Shown one piece after another: positions 1-7,484 of a DNA stretch of 14,676 nt. The stretch is from CAZQEZ01 sp964592475 (lineage in GTDB: Bacteria; Bacteroidota; Bacteroidia; Cytophagales; Cyclobacteriaceae). The stretch spans positions 1-14,676 of the forward strand of contig CAZQEZ010000101.1 of assembly GCA_964592475.1 (NCBI GenBank), given 5' to 3'. The position numbers were made by a program, and so were the translations under genes. Every line of letters starts with the position of its first letter. Position 1 is the stretch's first letter. The notes under the pieces were generated by a model that was not told the DNA's origin, did no database searches, and saw only the letters and a program-made list of their open reading frames with translations.

Positions 1-2
1 TT

Positions 3-122
3 GTACTGCATGTGAATAATCGTTTTGGTGGAAGCGGCGGCGAATTAGGTATGAAGATCAAACAAGAAGCAGGCTTGCAGCCAGAGTACTTACATTTATT
101 AAAGGTAATCGCCGATAATTAA
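3..122 (+). CDS. C-terminal tail of an unidentified protein (partial)
   Basis: The frame starting at base 3 is open for 39 codons from the window edge to a TAA at 120-122. It contains a compact motif, HVNNRFGGSGGELGMKI, followed by a helix-like ending (PEYLHLLKVIADN), which reads like real protein rather than noise. The other two plus-strand frames hit stops within the first 20 bases. I do not recognise the family with confidence. The 'NN..GG' pattern loosely recalls the end of DUF72 (YecE-like) TIM-barrel proteins, but that is a guess. The next gene begins 126 bases downstream, so the two need not share a transcript. Confidence 0.55.
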   Translation, partial: VLHVNNRFGGSGGELGMKIKQEAGLQPEYLHLLKVIADN

Positions 123-248
123 TTAATCTAAAAAGTGATGTGATTACAGGTTTGGGGAAACATATAGACTATTATAGGAGCCTGCAAAGAAATGGCATAA
201 AGAAATTAAAGAAATAAGTTAAATATTTTCTTATTTCAAAATCTAACA

Positions 249-1664
249 ATGAAACTGGTCAAAATGAAAAATCAAATGAATTCGGTGGGTGTGATATTAA
301 TCCTTTTCTTTCTTTTACAGGGTTTTCAATATAAAGATAATACAGATGAAAAATTGTTATTTGATGGCAAAACCCTGAAAGGATGGACCATACTGAACGG
401 AACAGCCGAATTCAGGATTGATAACGGTGATATCGTGGGCATAAGTAAATCAGGAACACCCAATACTTTTTTAGTAACGGAAAAACACTACAGTGATTTT
501 ATTCTAACCTATGAGATGAAGATGGATGAAGGGCTAAATTCCGGCGTTCAGATTCGTAGTAATAGCCTGCCAGAATACCAAAATGGTCGTGTGCATGGTT
601 ATCAGGTTGAATGTGATGATTCCAAACGTGCTTGGTCGGCCGGAATTTATGATGAAGCCCGGCGTGGATGGCTGTATCCCTTAGAGTACAACAAATCAGC
701 GAAAAGTGCCTATAGAAATGGTCAATGGAACAGTTTCCGGGTAGAGGCTATTGGTCCTTACATTCGCACCTGGCTCAATGGTGTTCCGGTAGCCAATCTG
801 GTTGATGACCTTACCGCGCAGGGATTCATCGGCTTGCAGGTACATACTATTGGTAAAAAAACAGAGCTCGCCAGTAAAGAAATTCGATGGAGAAACATTC
901 GAATCATTACGGACAACCTTGAACAAAATAGTGAAAAAATGCCAAAAGAAGTGAGAGAGGTTAGTTACCTGACAAATACCCTCACTCCACGCGAACAGGA
1001 AGAAGGCTGGAAGCTACTATGGGATGGAAAAACTACCAAAGGGTGGCGTGGAGTAAAGCTGGAAAACTTCCCCGAAAAAGGCTGGAATGTCGACAATGGC
1101 AAACTCGTAGTTGAAAAAGCAGATGGTACTGAGTCGGGAAATGGAGGCGATATAATAACAATTGATCGTTTTGAAAACTTTATTCTTGAAGTAGATTTTA
1201 ATTTAACCGAGGGGGCTAATAGCGGTATTAAATATTTTGTGCAAGGCAACTTGAATAAAAGTAAAGGTTCGGCCATTGGCTGTGAGTTTCAACTTCTCGA
1301 TGACAAAAACCATCCCGATGCCAAATTAGGTGTAGCAAATAACAGAACGCTTGCTTCATTATACGATCTGATTCCAGCCAATGGTAGTTATTTCGACTCA
1401 AACCTGAGTGTTAAGTCGTTCAATGGCATTGATTCTTGGAACAGGGCACGGGTTGAAGTAAATGGAAACCGGGTGGCTCACTACCTGAATGGAATAAGGG
1501 TAGTGGAATACGAGCGTAATACACAGATGTGGAATTCACTGGTTGATTATAGCAAATATCAAAAATGGGAAAACTTCGGAAATTTCATTGATGGGCATAT
1601 CCTTTTGCAGGATCATGGGGATGAGGTGAGGTTTCGTAATATAAAAATTAAGCAACTGGATTAA
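249..1664 (+). CDS. Secreted tandem-domain DUF1080 protein (3-keto-disaccharide hydrolase family)
   Basis: This 471-residue protein has an N-terminal hydrophobic stretch (about residues 12-25) that fits a signal peptide or anchor. There is no lipobox cysteine. Two copies of the DUF1080 (PF06439) concanavalin-like fold follow, at about residues 35-220 and 253-470. Both open with the hallmark L(F/W)DGKT.KGW (37-46 and 257-266) and carry an NSG(V/I) strand (97-100 and 324-327), a WN..RV strand (160-165 and 397-402) and a late LQ.H motif (196-199 and 453-456). Most family members have one domain. Known relatives act on 3-keto-glycosides, cleaving the glycosidic bond after a dehydrogenase has oxidised C3. 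An oxidoreductase of the right type lies 44 bases downstream, probably in the same operon. The first ATG (249) is used; an in-frame ATG at 264 is also possible. Substrate is unknown, and the two copies have diverged enough that one may be non-catalytic. Confidence 0.9.
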   Translation: MKLVKMKNQMNSVGVILILFFLLQGFQYKDNTDEKLLFDGKTLKGWTILNGTAEFRIDNGDIVGISKSGTPNTFLVTEKHYSDFILTYEMKMDEGLNSGVQIRSNSLPEYQNGRVHGYQVECDDSKRAWSAGIYDEARRGWLYPLEYNKSAKSAYRNGQWNSFRVEAIGPYIRTWLNGVPVANLVDDLTAQGFIGLQVHTIGKKTELASKEIRWRNIRIITDNLEQNSEKMPKEVREVSYLTNTLTPREQEEGWKLLWDGKTTKGWRGVKLENFPEKGWNVDNGKLVVEKADGTESGNGGDIITIDRFENFILEVDFNLTEGANSGIKYFVQGNLNKSKGSAIGCEFQLLDDKNHPDAKLGVANNRTLASLYDLIPANGSYFDSNLSVKSFNGIDSWNRARVEVNGNRVAHYLNGIRVVEYERNTQMWNSLVDYSKYQKWENFGNFIDGHILLQDHGDEVRFRNIKIKQLD

Positions 1665-1708
1665 TTAAATATTCTGAACATAAAATTTATAAGTATAAAT
1701 CAATTGAA

Positions 1709-3133
1709 ATGAAAAATAAATCAAAATCTACCAGAAGAGACTTTATGCAAAAACTCTCCCTTGGGCTGGGTGCGTTTACAATTGTTCCCGGGCATGTGGT
1801 ATTTGGCCGTCCGGGTAGTTTCATGCCTAGTGATAAAGTAAATGTTGCTTTTTGTGGAATTGGCAACCGTGGAGGACAGATTTTACGCACATTTATGAAT
1901 ACAGGAATGCTGAATAATGTAGCTATGTGCGATACTGATATGGGAGCAGAACATACACTCGCGGTGCTTGAAGAATATCCCGATGTGCCCCGTTACCAGG
2001 ATTTTAGAGTTATGTTTGACGAAATGCACCAATCTATTGATGCTGTGGTGGTCGGAACCCCTGATTTTTCACATTTCCCTATCACCATACTTGCCATGTC
2101 GCTGGGTAAGCATGTTTATGTAGAGAAACCACTTACGCGCACCTTCCAGGAATCGGAATTACTCTTGAAGGCTGCCAAAAAATATCAAGTGGTAACGCAA
2201 ATGGGCAACCAAGGCCACTCGGAAGCAAATTATTTTCAGTTTAAAACCTGGGTTGAAAAAGGAATTATCAAAGATGTGACCCGGGTGGTGGCGCATATGA
2301 ATGGAAAAAGAAGGTGGCATGGATGGGATACCGGCATCAAATCTTTTCCTGATGGACAACCGGTGCCAGAAACCCTTGATTGGGATACCTGGCTTACAAC
2401 TGCACAGCATCATGCTTACCATCCAGACTTTATAAACGGACAATGGCGATGCTGGTACGACTTTGGTATGGGCGCGTTAGGAGATTGGGGCGCGCACATT
2501 ATCGATACTGCCCACGAGTTTCTTGATCTTGGTTTGCCCTACGAAGTAGATCCTGTAAAAATTGAAGGTCACAATCCACTTTTTTATCCACAGGCTACCA
2601 CACTCGATTTTAAATTTCCGAAACGAAAAGGAATGCCTCCGTTGACCATATCTTGGTACGATGGCTTGGACAACTTACCTGAGCTCCCTGAAAATTACGG
2701 TCAATCTGAACTGGCAGACGATATACCAGCCGCGAGCACAGGCGAAATTGAAAAAAGGAAACTAAACCCGGGTAAGATTATTTACAGTAAAGACCTTACC
2801 TTTAAAGGAGGTTCTCATGGTAGTACCTTATCCATATTACCTTCGGGGAAAGAAGAAAAGGTTATGGAAAACCTTCCTGAAGTGCCTGAAAGTCCTTCCA
2901 ATCATTTTGAAAATTTTGTATTGGCATGCAAGGGAAAAGAAAAAACCAGGTCGCCATTCGAAATTTCGGCACCTTTGAGCCAGGTTTTTGTGCTGGGGAC
3001 TATTGCCCAGCGCCTGAATATAAAAATTGAGTTCGACCGCAAAACAAAGCAAATAACAAACAATGCCCTGGCCAATCACTTACTGGTGGGAGCACCTCCA
3101 CGAAAAGGGTGGGAGGAGTTTTATCGACTGTGA
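1709..3133 (+). CDS. Tat-exported Gfo/Idh/MocA family oxidoreductase
   Basis: This 474-residue protein begins with a twin-arginine signal (STRRDFMQKL at residues 7-16, then a hydrophobic stretch to about 35), which implies export of a folded enzyme with its cofactor bound. A Rossmann fold follows: strand VNVAFCGIGNRGG (44-56) gives the nucleotide-binding glycine motif. GKHVYVEKP (133-141) carries the EKP motif typical of the family, and the region 167-173 (NQGHSEA) plus GDWGAHIID (258-266) supply the usual C-terminal-domain catalytic histidine region. Length and architecture match the secreted Gfo/Idh/MocA enzymes common in Bacteroidota. With a DUF1080 protein just upstream, the likely role is oxidising a sugar hydroxyl (C3) of a glycoside in the periplasm so that the DUF1080 partner can break the bond. 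That role is inferred from the pairing, since the family also includes inositol and other sugar dehydrogenases. Confidence 0.92.
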   Translation: MKNKSKSTRRDFMQKLSLGLGAFTIVPGHVVFGRPGSFMPSDKVNVAFCGIGNRGGQILRTFMNTGMLNNVAMCDTDMGAEHTLAVLEEYPDVPRYQDFRVMFDEMHQSIDAVVVGTPDFSHFPITILAMSLGKHVYVEKPLTRTFQESELLLKAAKKYQVVTQMGNQGHSEANYFQFKTWVEKGIIKDVTRVVAHMNGKRRWHGWDTGIKSFPDGQPVPETLDWDTWLTTAQHHAYHPDFINGQWRCWYDFGMGALGDWGAHIIDTAHEFLDLGLPYEVDPVKIEGHNPLFYPQATTLDFKFPKRKGMPPLTISWYDGLDNLPELPENYGQSELADDIPAASTGEIEKRKLNPGKIIYSKDLTFKGGSHGSTLSILPSGKEEKVMENLPEVPESPSNHFENFVLACKGKEKTRSPFEISAPLSQVFVLGTIAQRLNIKIEFDRKTKQITNNALANHLLVGAPPRKGWEEFYRL

Positions 3134-3222
3134 AAATCGTAAATGAAATGGTTGCCTTCCTGTCATTTAACCGTAGAAAAGGCACAGGTATATAGGTTTA
3201 GATGAAAATTGTGATAAGCATC

Positions 3223-3270
3223 AACAATCCTTCCGCAGGTCATGTAATTGGCCAGCGGGAGGTAATTGTT
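3223..3270 (+). terminator. Imperfect stem-loop after the DUF1080/oxidoreductase unit
   Basis: The left arm AACAATCCTTCCGC (3223-3236) pairs with GCGGGAGGTAATTGTT (3255-3270), with one T-G pair and a two-base bulge around an 18-base loop. It lies about 90 bases after the oxidoreductase stop. A T-rich run follows only after a gap of about ten bases (from 3280), so it is not a canonical intrinsic terminator. It may end the transcript or protect its 3' end. Confidence 0.35.
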
Positions 3271-3559
3271 CACTAATGGTTTTACTTTTTTTTCATAATT
3301 TTAATGTTAAACTTAATAGTGGAACTATCTAGTTTTGTTTTATTTTTTTCAAAAATTGTGAAAATTCATGGAAAAATCAATTTTATTAAATAATTTGCTC
3401 CAGGTAATTTTTATAAATAAATAGTAAATTCAAAGATCATAAACTTCTAAAATTATGAAAAAACTATCCGATTCAGGTTTATGAGCAGCGAGGATTAGAA
3501 AGTAGCGACTAAATAATTGTCCTTTATGTTTGATTATAATGAACAAAACAATAAATTTG

Positions 3560-3589
3560 TTTGTATTGCTATCCATTTTTGTTAATTTG
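3560..3589 (+). promoter_or_regulatory. Possible Bacteroidota-type promoter for the small membrane protein
   Basis: TTTG at 3560-3563 is followed after 18 bases by TTAATTTG at 3582-3589, which matches the phylum's -7 consensus TAnnTTTG at five of its six fixed positions (the A is missing). It lies about 85 bases before the start at 3675. In sequence this AT-rich such matches arise easily by chance, so this is only a candidate. Confidence 0.3.
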
Positions 3590-3674
3590 TTGTCGGCAAA
3601 ATTTTTAGTTCTTAACAAGTTTCATTTGGATAAATTTAGTAATTCATGAGTTTCAGTATTTAAAAATCATCCAT

Positions 3675-3920
3675 ATGAATAACCAAATAATTGTACGTAA
3701 ATTCATAACTCTTTTTTTACCACAGTTTTTAATATGTATATGGTCTGGTTATATTTTCTTTGAAAAAGGATTACCGGCTGGTACTGATCAATGGCGATTT
3801 TTTGCTTCTTTAGCAGGTTTTGTTTTGCTTTTATTATTGCTTGTGTCGTCTTTGTTTGTTTTTATAAAAAAGAATAAAATTAATTTTAGCAAAATATTTA
3901 ATAAAAATAATCAGGAGTAA
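3675..3920 (+). CDS. Small two-helix membrane protein, unknown function
   Basis: This 81-residue protein has two hydrophobic segments, about residues 10-29 and 42-64. They are joined by a short loop with charged and aromatic residues (EKGLPAGTDQW), and a lysine/asparagine-rich tail (65-81) probably faces the cytoplasm. I do not recognise a family. The second segment is strongly hydrophobic and the positive charges fit a membrane topology, which argues for a real gene. However, T-rich DNA of this kind encodes hydrophobic peptides by default, so it could be spurious. It sits alone in an AT-rich island between the sugar oxidoreductase and the YdjM-like hydrolase, with spacers of more than 250 bases on both sides, so it is probably transcribed by itself. 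Confidence 0.5.
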   Translation: MNNQIIVRKFITLFLPQFLICIWSGYIFFEKGLPAGTDQWRFFASLAGFVLLLLLLVSSLFVFIKKNKINFSKIFNKNNQE

Positions 3921-4175
3921 ATAATAGTAAAAAAGTAAAGAAAATAGTAGGTAATAATTTTAGCCTTTTTTTGCATGCTGTTATTTTTTACCGATATAAT
4001 AATTTTTTCAATAGTTCATGGGGGTTATTTTTAGAATCTCTATAGATTATTTCTCCTATTGTTTTTAATAAAATGAACATTTCCAATTCAAAAAAGAAAT
4101 CCACCTCTTTTTAAGCATATTAAAAAACAATTTGCCCTTATCAAGTATTTTCTTATCGATAATCTGCAAAAAAAT

Positions 4176-5192
4176 ATGGATTCCTTAACTCAATTAACTT
4201 TAGGTGCTGCTGTAGGCGAGGCAGTAGCAGGAAAAAAAGCCGGTAATAAAGCCATTCTTTGGGGAGCCATTGCTGGAACTATCCCCGATTTGGATGTGAT
4301 TGCCGGTAACTTCATGAGCACTGTAGATGCCATGGCCTTCCATAGGTCGATTACTCATTCGATTACTTTTGCTATTATCATTTCTCCCTTTTTGGGCTTT
4401 TTGCTGCAAAAAATATACGCTGACCTTGATATTTCATGGAAGCGCTGGACGCTACTGTTTTTCCTGGGCTTCTTCACCCATACCTTGCTCGACTGCTTCA
4501 CTACCTGGGGTACTCAATTGCTGTGGCCTTTTGCTGATACCCGCATTGCATTCAAAAGCATTTTTGTTATAGATCCTTTATACACTTTACCACTCTTGAT
4601 CACTTCTGTTTGGCTTATGTTTTTATCCAGATCAAATCCCAAAAGAAAAAAGCTTAACATCATCGGCCTTTCTTTGAGCACTTTTTATTTGTTAATCACT
4701 TTAGTAGCCAAGCAGCAAGCCAACCAGGTTTTTGAAGCTTCATTTGCCAAGGAAAACATGAAAGTAGAGCGCTATGCTACACGCCCGTCACCGCTCAATA
4801 TTATCTTGTGGACCGTTAATGCTGAATCAACAGATGGTTATTATACCGGTTACTATTCTTTTTTTGATAAAGATAAGCAGATCGAATATTCCTGGTATCC
4901 CAAAGATCACCAATGGCTAAAAGAAAGAATTCCTGCTACGGAAAATATCAACCAATTGATAGACTTGACCAATGGTTGGTATACAATTAATAGGGCAGAG
5001 CAGGGAATTATCTTCAACGATCTCAGGTTTGGCACCTACACAGGATGGCAAAAAGATGACAATAATTTTGTTTTTTCCTATAAAATTATCGAGAAAAACG
5101 GCACTGTTGAAGTGACAGAAATGGAAAGGAACATAACTAATGGGCCAGGCATATTAGCCGATTTGTGGCAACGGCTTTGGGGAAATGAGTAA
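4176..5192 (+). CDS. Membrane-bound metal-dependent hydrolase (YdjM/DUF457 family)
   Basis: This 338-residue protein belongs to the YdjM/YbcI-like membrane metal-dependent hydrolases (PF04307). It opens with the family's signature: MDSLTQLTLGAAVGEA, a glycine/alanine-rich helix (to residue 36), PDLD (37-40) and HRSITHS (56-62), which supply likely metal ligands. A second conserved block with a His-Thr-His and an Asp follows (about 101-106), then WGTQLLWPF (111-119) and IDPLY (132-136). About four membrane helices occupy residues 1-180, and the C-terminal 150 residues form a soluble, aromatic-rich domain usual in Bacteroidota members. The substrate is unknown for the family. The start at 4176 matches the conserved N-terminus. 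The upstream spacer (3921-4175) contains the palindrome TTATCGATAA at 4153-4162, which may or may not be regulatory. Confidence 0.9.
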   Translation: MDSLTQLTLGAAVGEAVAGKKAGNKAILWGAIAGTIPDLDVIAGNFMSTVDAMAFHRSITHSITFAIIISPFLGFLLQKIYADLDISWKRWTLLFFLGFFTHTLLDCFTTWGTQLLWPFADTRIAFKSIFVIDPLYTLPLLITSVWLMFLSRSNPKRKKLNIIGLSLSTFYLLITLVAKQQANQVFEASFAKENMKVERYATRPSPLNIILWTVNAESTDGYYTGYYSFFDKDKQIEYSWYPKDHQWLKERIPATENINQLIDLTNGWYTINRAEQGIIFNDLRFGTYTGWQKDDNNFVFSYKIIEKNGTVEVTEMERNITNGPGILADLWQRLWGNE

Positions 5193-5219
5193 CCGCGTGC
5201 ATATTGAATTAATGACATT

Positions 5220-5349
5220 ATCACCAGGAATTGATTCCGTAACAGCGTAAAATGCTGCATCCACTGAAAACGCGTAAGATCATTCTGCATTGAAAAAATG
5301 GCTCCGTATCAGCAAAAAATCATTCCGTGTCAACAAAAAACGGCTCCGT
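5220..5349. repeat. 21-bp imperfect tandem repeats
   Basis: Three contiguous 21-base units end in TCCGT at 5307, 5328 and 5349 (units 5287-5307, 5308-5328 and 5329-5349). Each has the layout of six variable bases, an A run, then a T-N3-TCCGT end. A further unit at 5220-5240 matches the middle one at 16 of 21 positions but is out of register by four bases, so the stretch between has decayed. Read on the minus strand each unit encodes seven residues of the form R-(S/N)-x-F-(L/F)-x-x, so the repeat probably arose inside a coding region. Confidence 0.75.
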
Positions 5350-5456
5350 ATCTTATCAATTTGTGCCAGCATATTGAAGCTCGCTTTTTTGACCACAGCA
5401 TTGGTCACGCGGGCTTCAACCAGCTCATTAATAATTTTGATAAAATAAGGGTGATA
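5220..5456 (-). pseudogene. Decayed minus-strand coding remnant with heptad-repeat tail
   Basis: On the minus strand the frame is open from 5456 to a stop at 5280-5282. Its first part reads like protein: HPYFIKIINELVEARVTNAV, then VKKASFNMLAQIDKIRS. It ends in seven-residue repeats (RSRFLLT, RNDFLLI, RSHFFNA). A frameshift after the last of these allows the theme to continue in another frame (LRNQFLV near 5220-5240). There is no start codon upstream: a stop lies at 5457-5459. This looks like the C-terminal end of a gene whose front has been lost. I do not recognise the parent family; helix-rich content and the repeats are all that can be seen. Confidence 0.45.
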
Positions 5457-5505
5457 TCAATCTAAAACCTTTCATAATCCCAAATAATTTTTTCAATTTC
5501 GTAAT

Positions 5506-6465
5506 ATGGATCTATTTTTTCAATCATTCGTTCCAGGCGTTTTTGCCATTCTGCGAATATTTATTATTGCTGTTACTGCTGGTCTTTTGGTTAGGTTCAA
5601 ATTTGTTTCCGATGAGCATATCAATGGACTTTCCAAAGTGACCATTTTGGTTTTTCTTCCCTGTCTTATTTTTTCTAAAATTACCAGTGTTTTCAATCCG
5701 GGAGATATGGAGTTCTGGTGGGTTTTGCCCCTTTTGGGTATGGCATTTCTCTTGGTTGGGATAGGAACCGGTAGGCTTTTTTTCTGGAAAGACTTTAACA
5801 AAAAGCGTCATCTGGTGGCCATGGCCGGTATGCAAAATGCCGCCTATCTGGTGCTTCCGGTGGGGGAAGCCCTCTTTCCCGAGCAGTTCGATACTTTTAC
5901 GGTCTATGTATTTTTGATTGTACTTGGCGTAAGCCCGGTGATGTGGACCCTGGGAAAAGTTCTTACTACAGGCCAATTTACTGATGGTAATTTTAACTGG
6001 AAACACTTAATAACTCCGCCCTTTGTAGCTAATATTTTGGCTATTAATATGGTATTATTAAATCTTCACAATTATGTTCCTGAATTTGTCGCCTCGCCTA
6101 TTAATATGTTGGGGCAGGCAGCCGTGCCGGTGGTCACTTTCGTGCTGGGGGCTACGCTTGGTGGTATCTCTCTACGTCTTTGGCCTCATTGGCTCGATAT
6201 ATTGCGTGTTATGCTAGTGAAATTCGTGTGGATGCCTTTGCTGGTATTGTTGTTGATTTTGGCCTTCAATGTATATCAGGATGAGCAGTTGCTGGCGGAG
6301 CTTTTGATCATTGAAGCTAGTTCGGCGCCTGCCACTAGCATTATCCTTATGAGTCGCACCTATGGCGGCAATGTGCAGGAAACAGGTACCACAATGCTCT
6401 TCAGCTATTTTGTGTGTTTGATCACCATTCCTGTTTGGATCAGTGTATTGAGGATGGTGGTGTAA
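5506..6465 (+). CDS. AEC (auxin efflux carrier) family transporter
   Basis: This 319-residue membrane protein has about ten hydrophobic helices arranged as two halves, as in the AEC/PIN family (PF03547). Characteristic stretches are SKVTILVFLPCLIFSKI (43-59) at helix 2, QNAAYLVLPVGEALF (110-124), where the broken helix with its Asn and Pro belongs, and ASSAPATSIILMS (271-283), the second-half counterpart. Bacterial members export or import small organic anions, such as malate, or amino acids; the substrate cannot be told from sequence. The start at 5506 gives a normal short N-terminus. The gene is not close to any co-directional gene and faces the IDH operon tail to tail. It does not share an obvious pathway with its neighbours. 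Confidence 0.92.
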   Translation: MDLFFQSFVPGVFAILRIFIIAVTAGLLVRFKFVSDEHINGLSKVTILVFLPCLIFSKITSVFNPGDMEFWWVLPLLGMAFLLVGIGTGRLFFWKDFNKKRHLVAMAGMQNAAYLVLPVGEALFPEQFDTFTVYVFLIVLGVSPVMWTLGKVLTTGQFTDGNFNWKHLITPPFVANILAINMVLLNLHNYVPEFVASPINMLGQAAVPVVTFVLGATLGGISLRLWPHWLDILRVMLVKFVWMPLLVLLLILAFNVYQDEQLLAELLIIEASSAPATSIILMSRTYGGNVQETGTTMLFSYFVCLITIPVWISVLRMVV

Positions 6466-6506
6466 AAGTGCAGTGTGTAAAGCAAAGGCGTAGAGCCTAA
6501 GATTTG

Positions 6507-6530
6507 TAAATATCAGCTAAGCTATATTTA
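6507..6530. other. Stem-loop between convergent genes
   Basis: TAAATAT (6507-6513) and ATATTTA (6524-6530) are perfect inverted repeats. Inner AG and CT pairs extend the stem past a bulged C to leave a five-base loop. It lies 41 bases after the AEC transporter stop. No T run follows on the plus strand, so a terminator role is doubtful. Confidence 0.3.
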
Positions 6531-6586
6531 GATTCTGGTGCTACAGGATGATGAGGGTGTCTGATAAGGATCCTTTAAATTTAATA

Positions 6587-6630
6587 GAGAAAAAAATATT
6601 TCAAATTTTTACTCTTTGGTGTATTTGAAA
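6587..6630 (-). terminator. Likely intrinsic terminator of the IDH / zinc-ribbon operon
   Basis: Read on the minus strand, an eight-base stem (TTTCAAAT at 6630-6623 with ATTTGAAA at 6606-6599, loop 16 bases) is followed by a T run (complement of the A run at 6591-6596). It starts two bases after the stop codon of the zinc-ribbon gene. The stem is AT-rich and therefore weak, but position and T run fit. Confidence 0.45.
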
Positions 6631-6632
6631 AT

Positions 6633-7484
6633 TCAGGGGTTACAGAAATCGCAATACATCGGGTCGGCAAATTGCTTTCCGTCCATGCGGGATGTTTCCT
6701 GGCGATAACCACATTTTTTACATTGTTTCACCTGCATTTTTACCAATTTCGTCGGCTTCCCGCACCATTCACAAGGTAAGCCGGGTTTATTTTCGCTGAT
6801 CCAAAACCCGGGAGTTTGGCAGCTGGGACACAGGCTTTGTATTTTTTCAGTCAATTGCTGAGCAGCCTTTGCAATCACCCGCATTCTTTTTGGATTGTAG
6901 AGAGCACGCATGTCTGTTTCAGCCACAATGGCGTACCCTTGCAATTGATGGTAGGTCTGCTCAAGCACTTTGAAATTATTGATTTCTTTCAGGATTTTTA
7001 TAGGCTTGTTCTCTTTTTCTCCTTTTATGATAATGCCATGTTCAGGAAAACCTGCAATCCTGGCAAATTCGGCCAGGTCTTGCCAGCTGCTTATTTCCTG
7101 TCGGTTATAATTGGTGTCCGTTTCCATGGCTTCGGCTACTATTTCCAGGTCATTTACCGAATCATAACAAAGGATCAATTCATGGTTCATGGGTAGAAAA
7201 GAGTAATCGGGGTGGGGGCCGAAAGAACCTTCACTGGCCAGCCAAATGGTGCCTTCAGTTTGTCGTTGTGCTGCTGCAATTTTTCGCCGGGCGGCTTCGA
7301 GCGGGGTTCCCTGGCGGGGTATTTCTCCGGTAAAAGTTCCGAACTGGTCGGTGTCGAGAGGGTAAACTTTAATTTGCCAATTTAATTGCTGCAACACGGG
7401 AGCAATGGCTTCCTCTTTTTTATGCTTGGAAACCAGTACTGCCGTGCCATCAGCAAAGTATTGAATTTTATTGTCCCTGCCCAA
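6633..7484 (-). CDS. DUF6671-like protein with C-terminal double zinc ribbon
   Basis: This 283-residue protein resembles the uncharacterised DUF6671 family. Near the N-terminus is DTDQFGTFTGEIPRQGTPLE (44-63), followed by AARRK and ASEGSFGPHP (83-92), the most family-like blocks. A middle acidic and hydrophobic domain runs to about 215. The C-terminus carries four cysteine pairs, CxxC at 219/222, 238/241, 255/258 and 278/281, which can bind two zinc ions. No function is known to me. The start is uncertain: no ATG precedes the conserved region, so the likely start is TTG at 7484, overlapping the end of the isocitrate dehydrogenase gene by 17 bases. That suggests translational coupling. It is transcribed from the IDH promoter; a metabolic link to IDH is not implied by anything in the sequence. 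Confidence 0.75.
   Translation of the reverse strand: MGRDNKIQYFADGTAVLVSKHKKEEAIAPVLQQLNWQIKVYPLDTDQFGTFTGEIPRQGTPLEAARRKIAAAQRQTEGTIWLASEGSFGPHPDYSFLPMNHELILCYDSVNDLEIVAEAMETDTNYNRQEISSWQDLAEFARIAGFPEHGIIIKGEKENKPIKILKEINNFKVLEQTYHQLQGYAIVAETDMRALYNPKRMRVIAKAAQQLTEKIQSLCPSCQTPGFWISENKPGLPCEWCGKPTKLVKMQVKQCKKCGYRQETSRMDGKQFADPMYCDFCNP

Larger units (their letters stand above)
3134..3674. other. 541-base AT-rich gap without a convincing gene
   Basis: No reading frame here has family character. The part nearest the oxidoreductase (to about 3270) has moderate base composition and contains one imperfect stem-loop, listed separately. From about 3270 the sequence becomes very AT-rich with T and A runs, continuing through the small gene to 4175. 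A weak promoter match lies at 3560-3589. The minus-strand open frame at 3430-3618 has no recognisable domain and runs through promoter-like AT sequence, so I do not call it. Confidence 0.5.

Noticed and set aside
151..180. Promoter candidate upstream of the DUF1080 gene
   Set aside because: A TTTG is followed after about 18 bases by TATAGGAG, which shares only the TA with the -7 consensus, too weak to call.
965..1276. A 103-codon minus-strand frame inside the DUF1080 gene
   Set aside because: It is antisense to well-conserved domain sequence, with serine/proline-rich text typical of a shadow frame and no family resemblance.
3430..3618. A 62-codon minus-strand frame in the AT-rich spacer
   Set aside because: No domain is recognised, its upstream region has no promoter match, and the candidate plus-strand promoter lies within it.
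5287..5349. Short CRISPR-like array
   Set aside because: The 21-base units are contiguous without spacers, vary within the unit and preserve a reading frame. No cas genes are nearby.
5524..6006. A 160-codon open frame on the minus strand inside the AEC transporter gene
   Set aside because: It is antisense to a clear membrane-transporter gene, has no recognisable domain, and its lysine/histidine/asparagine-rich composition is what antisense of hydrophobic codons gives.
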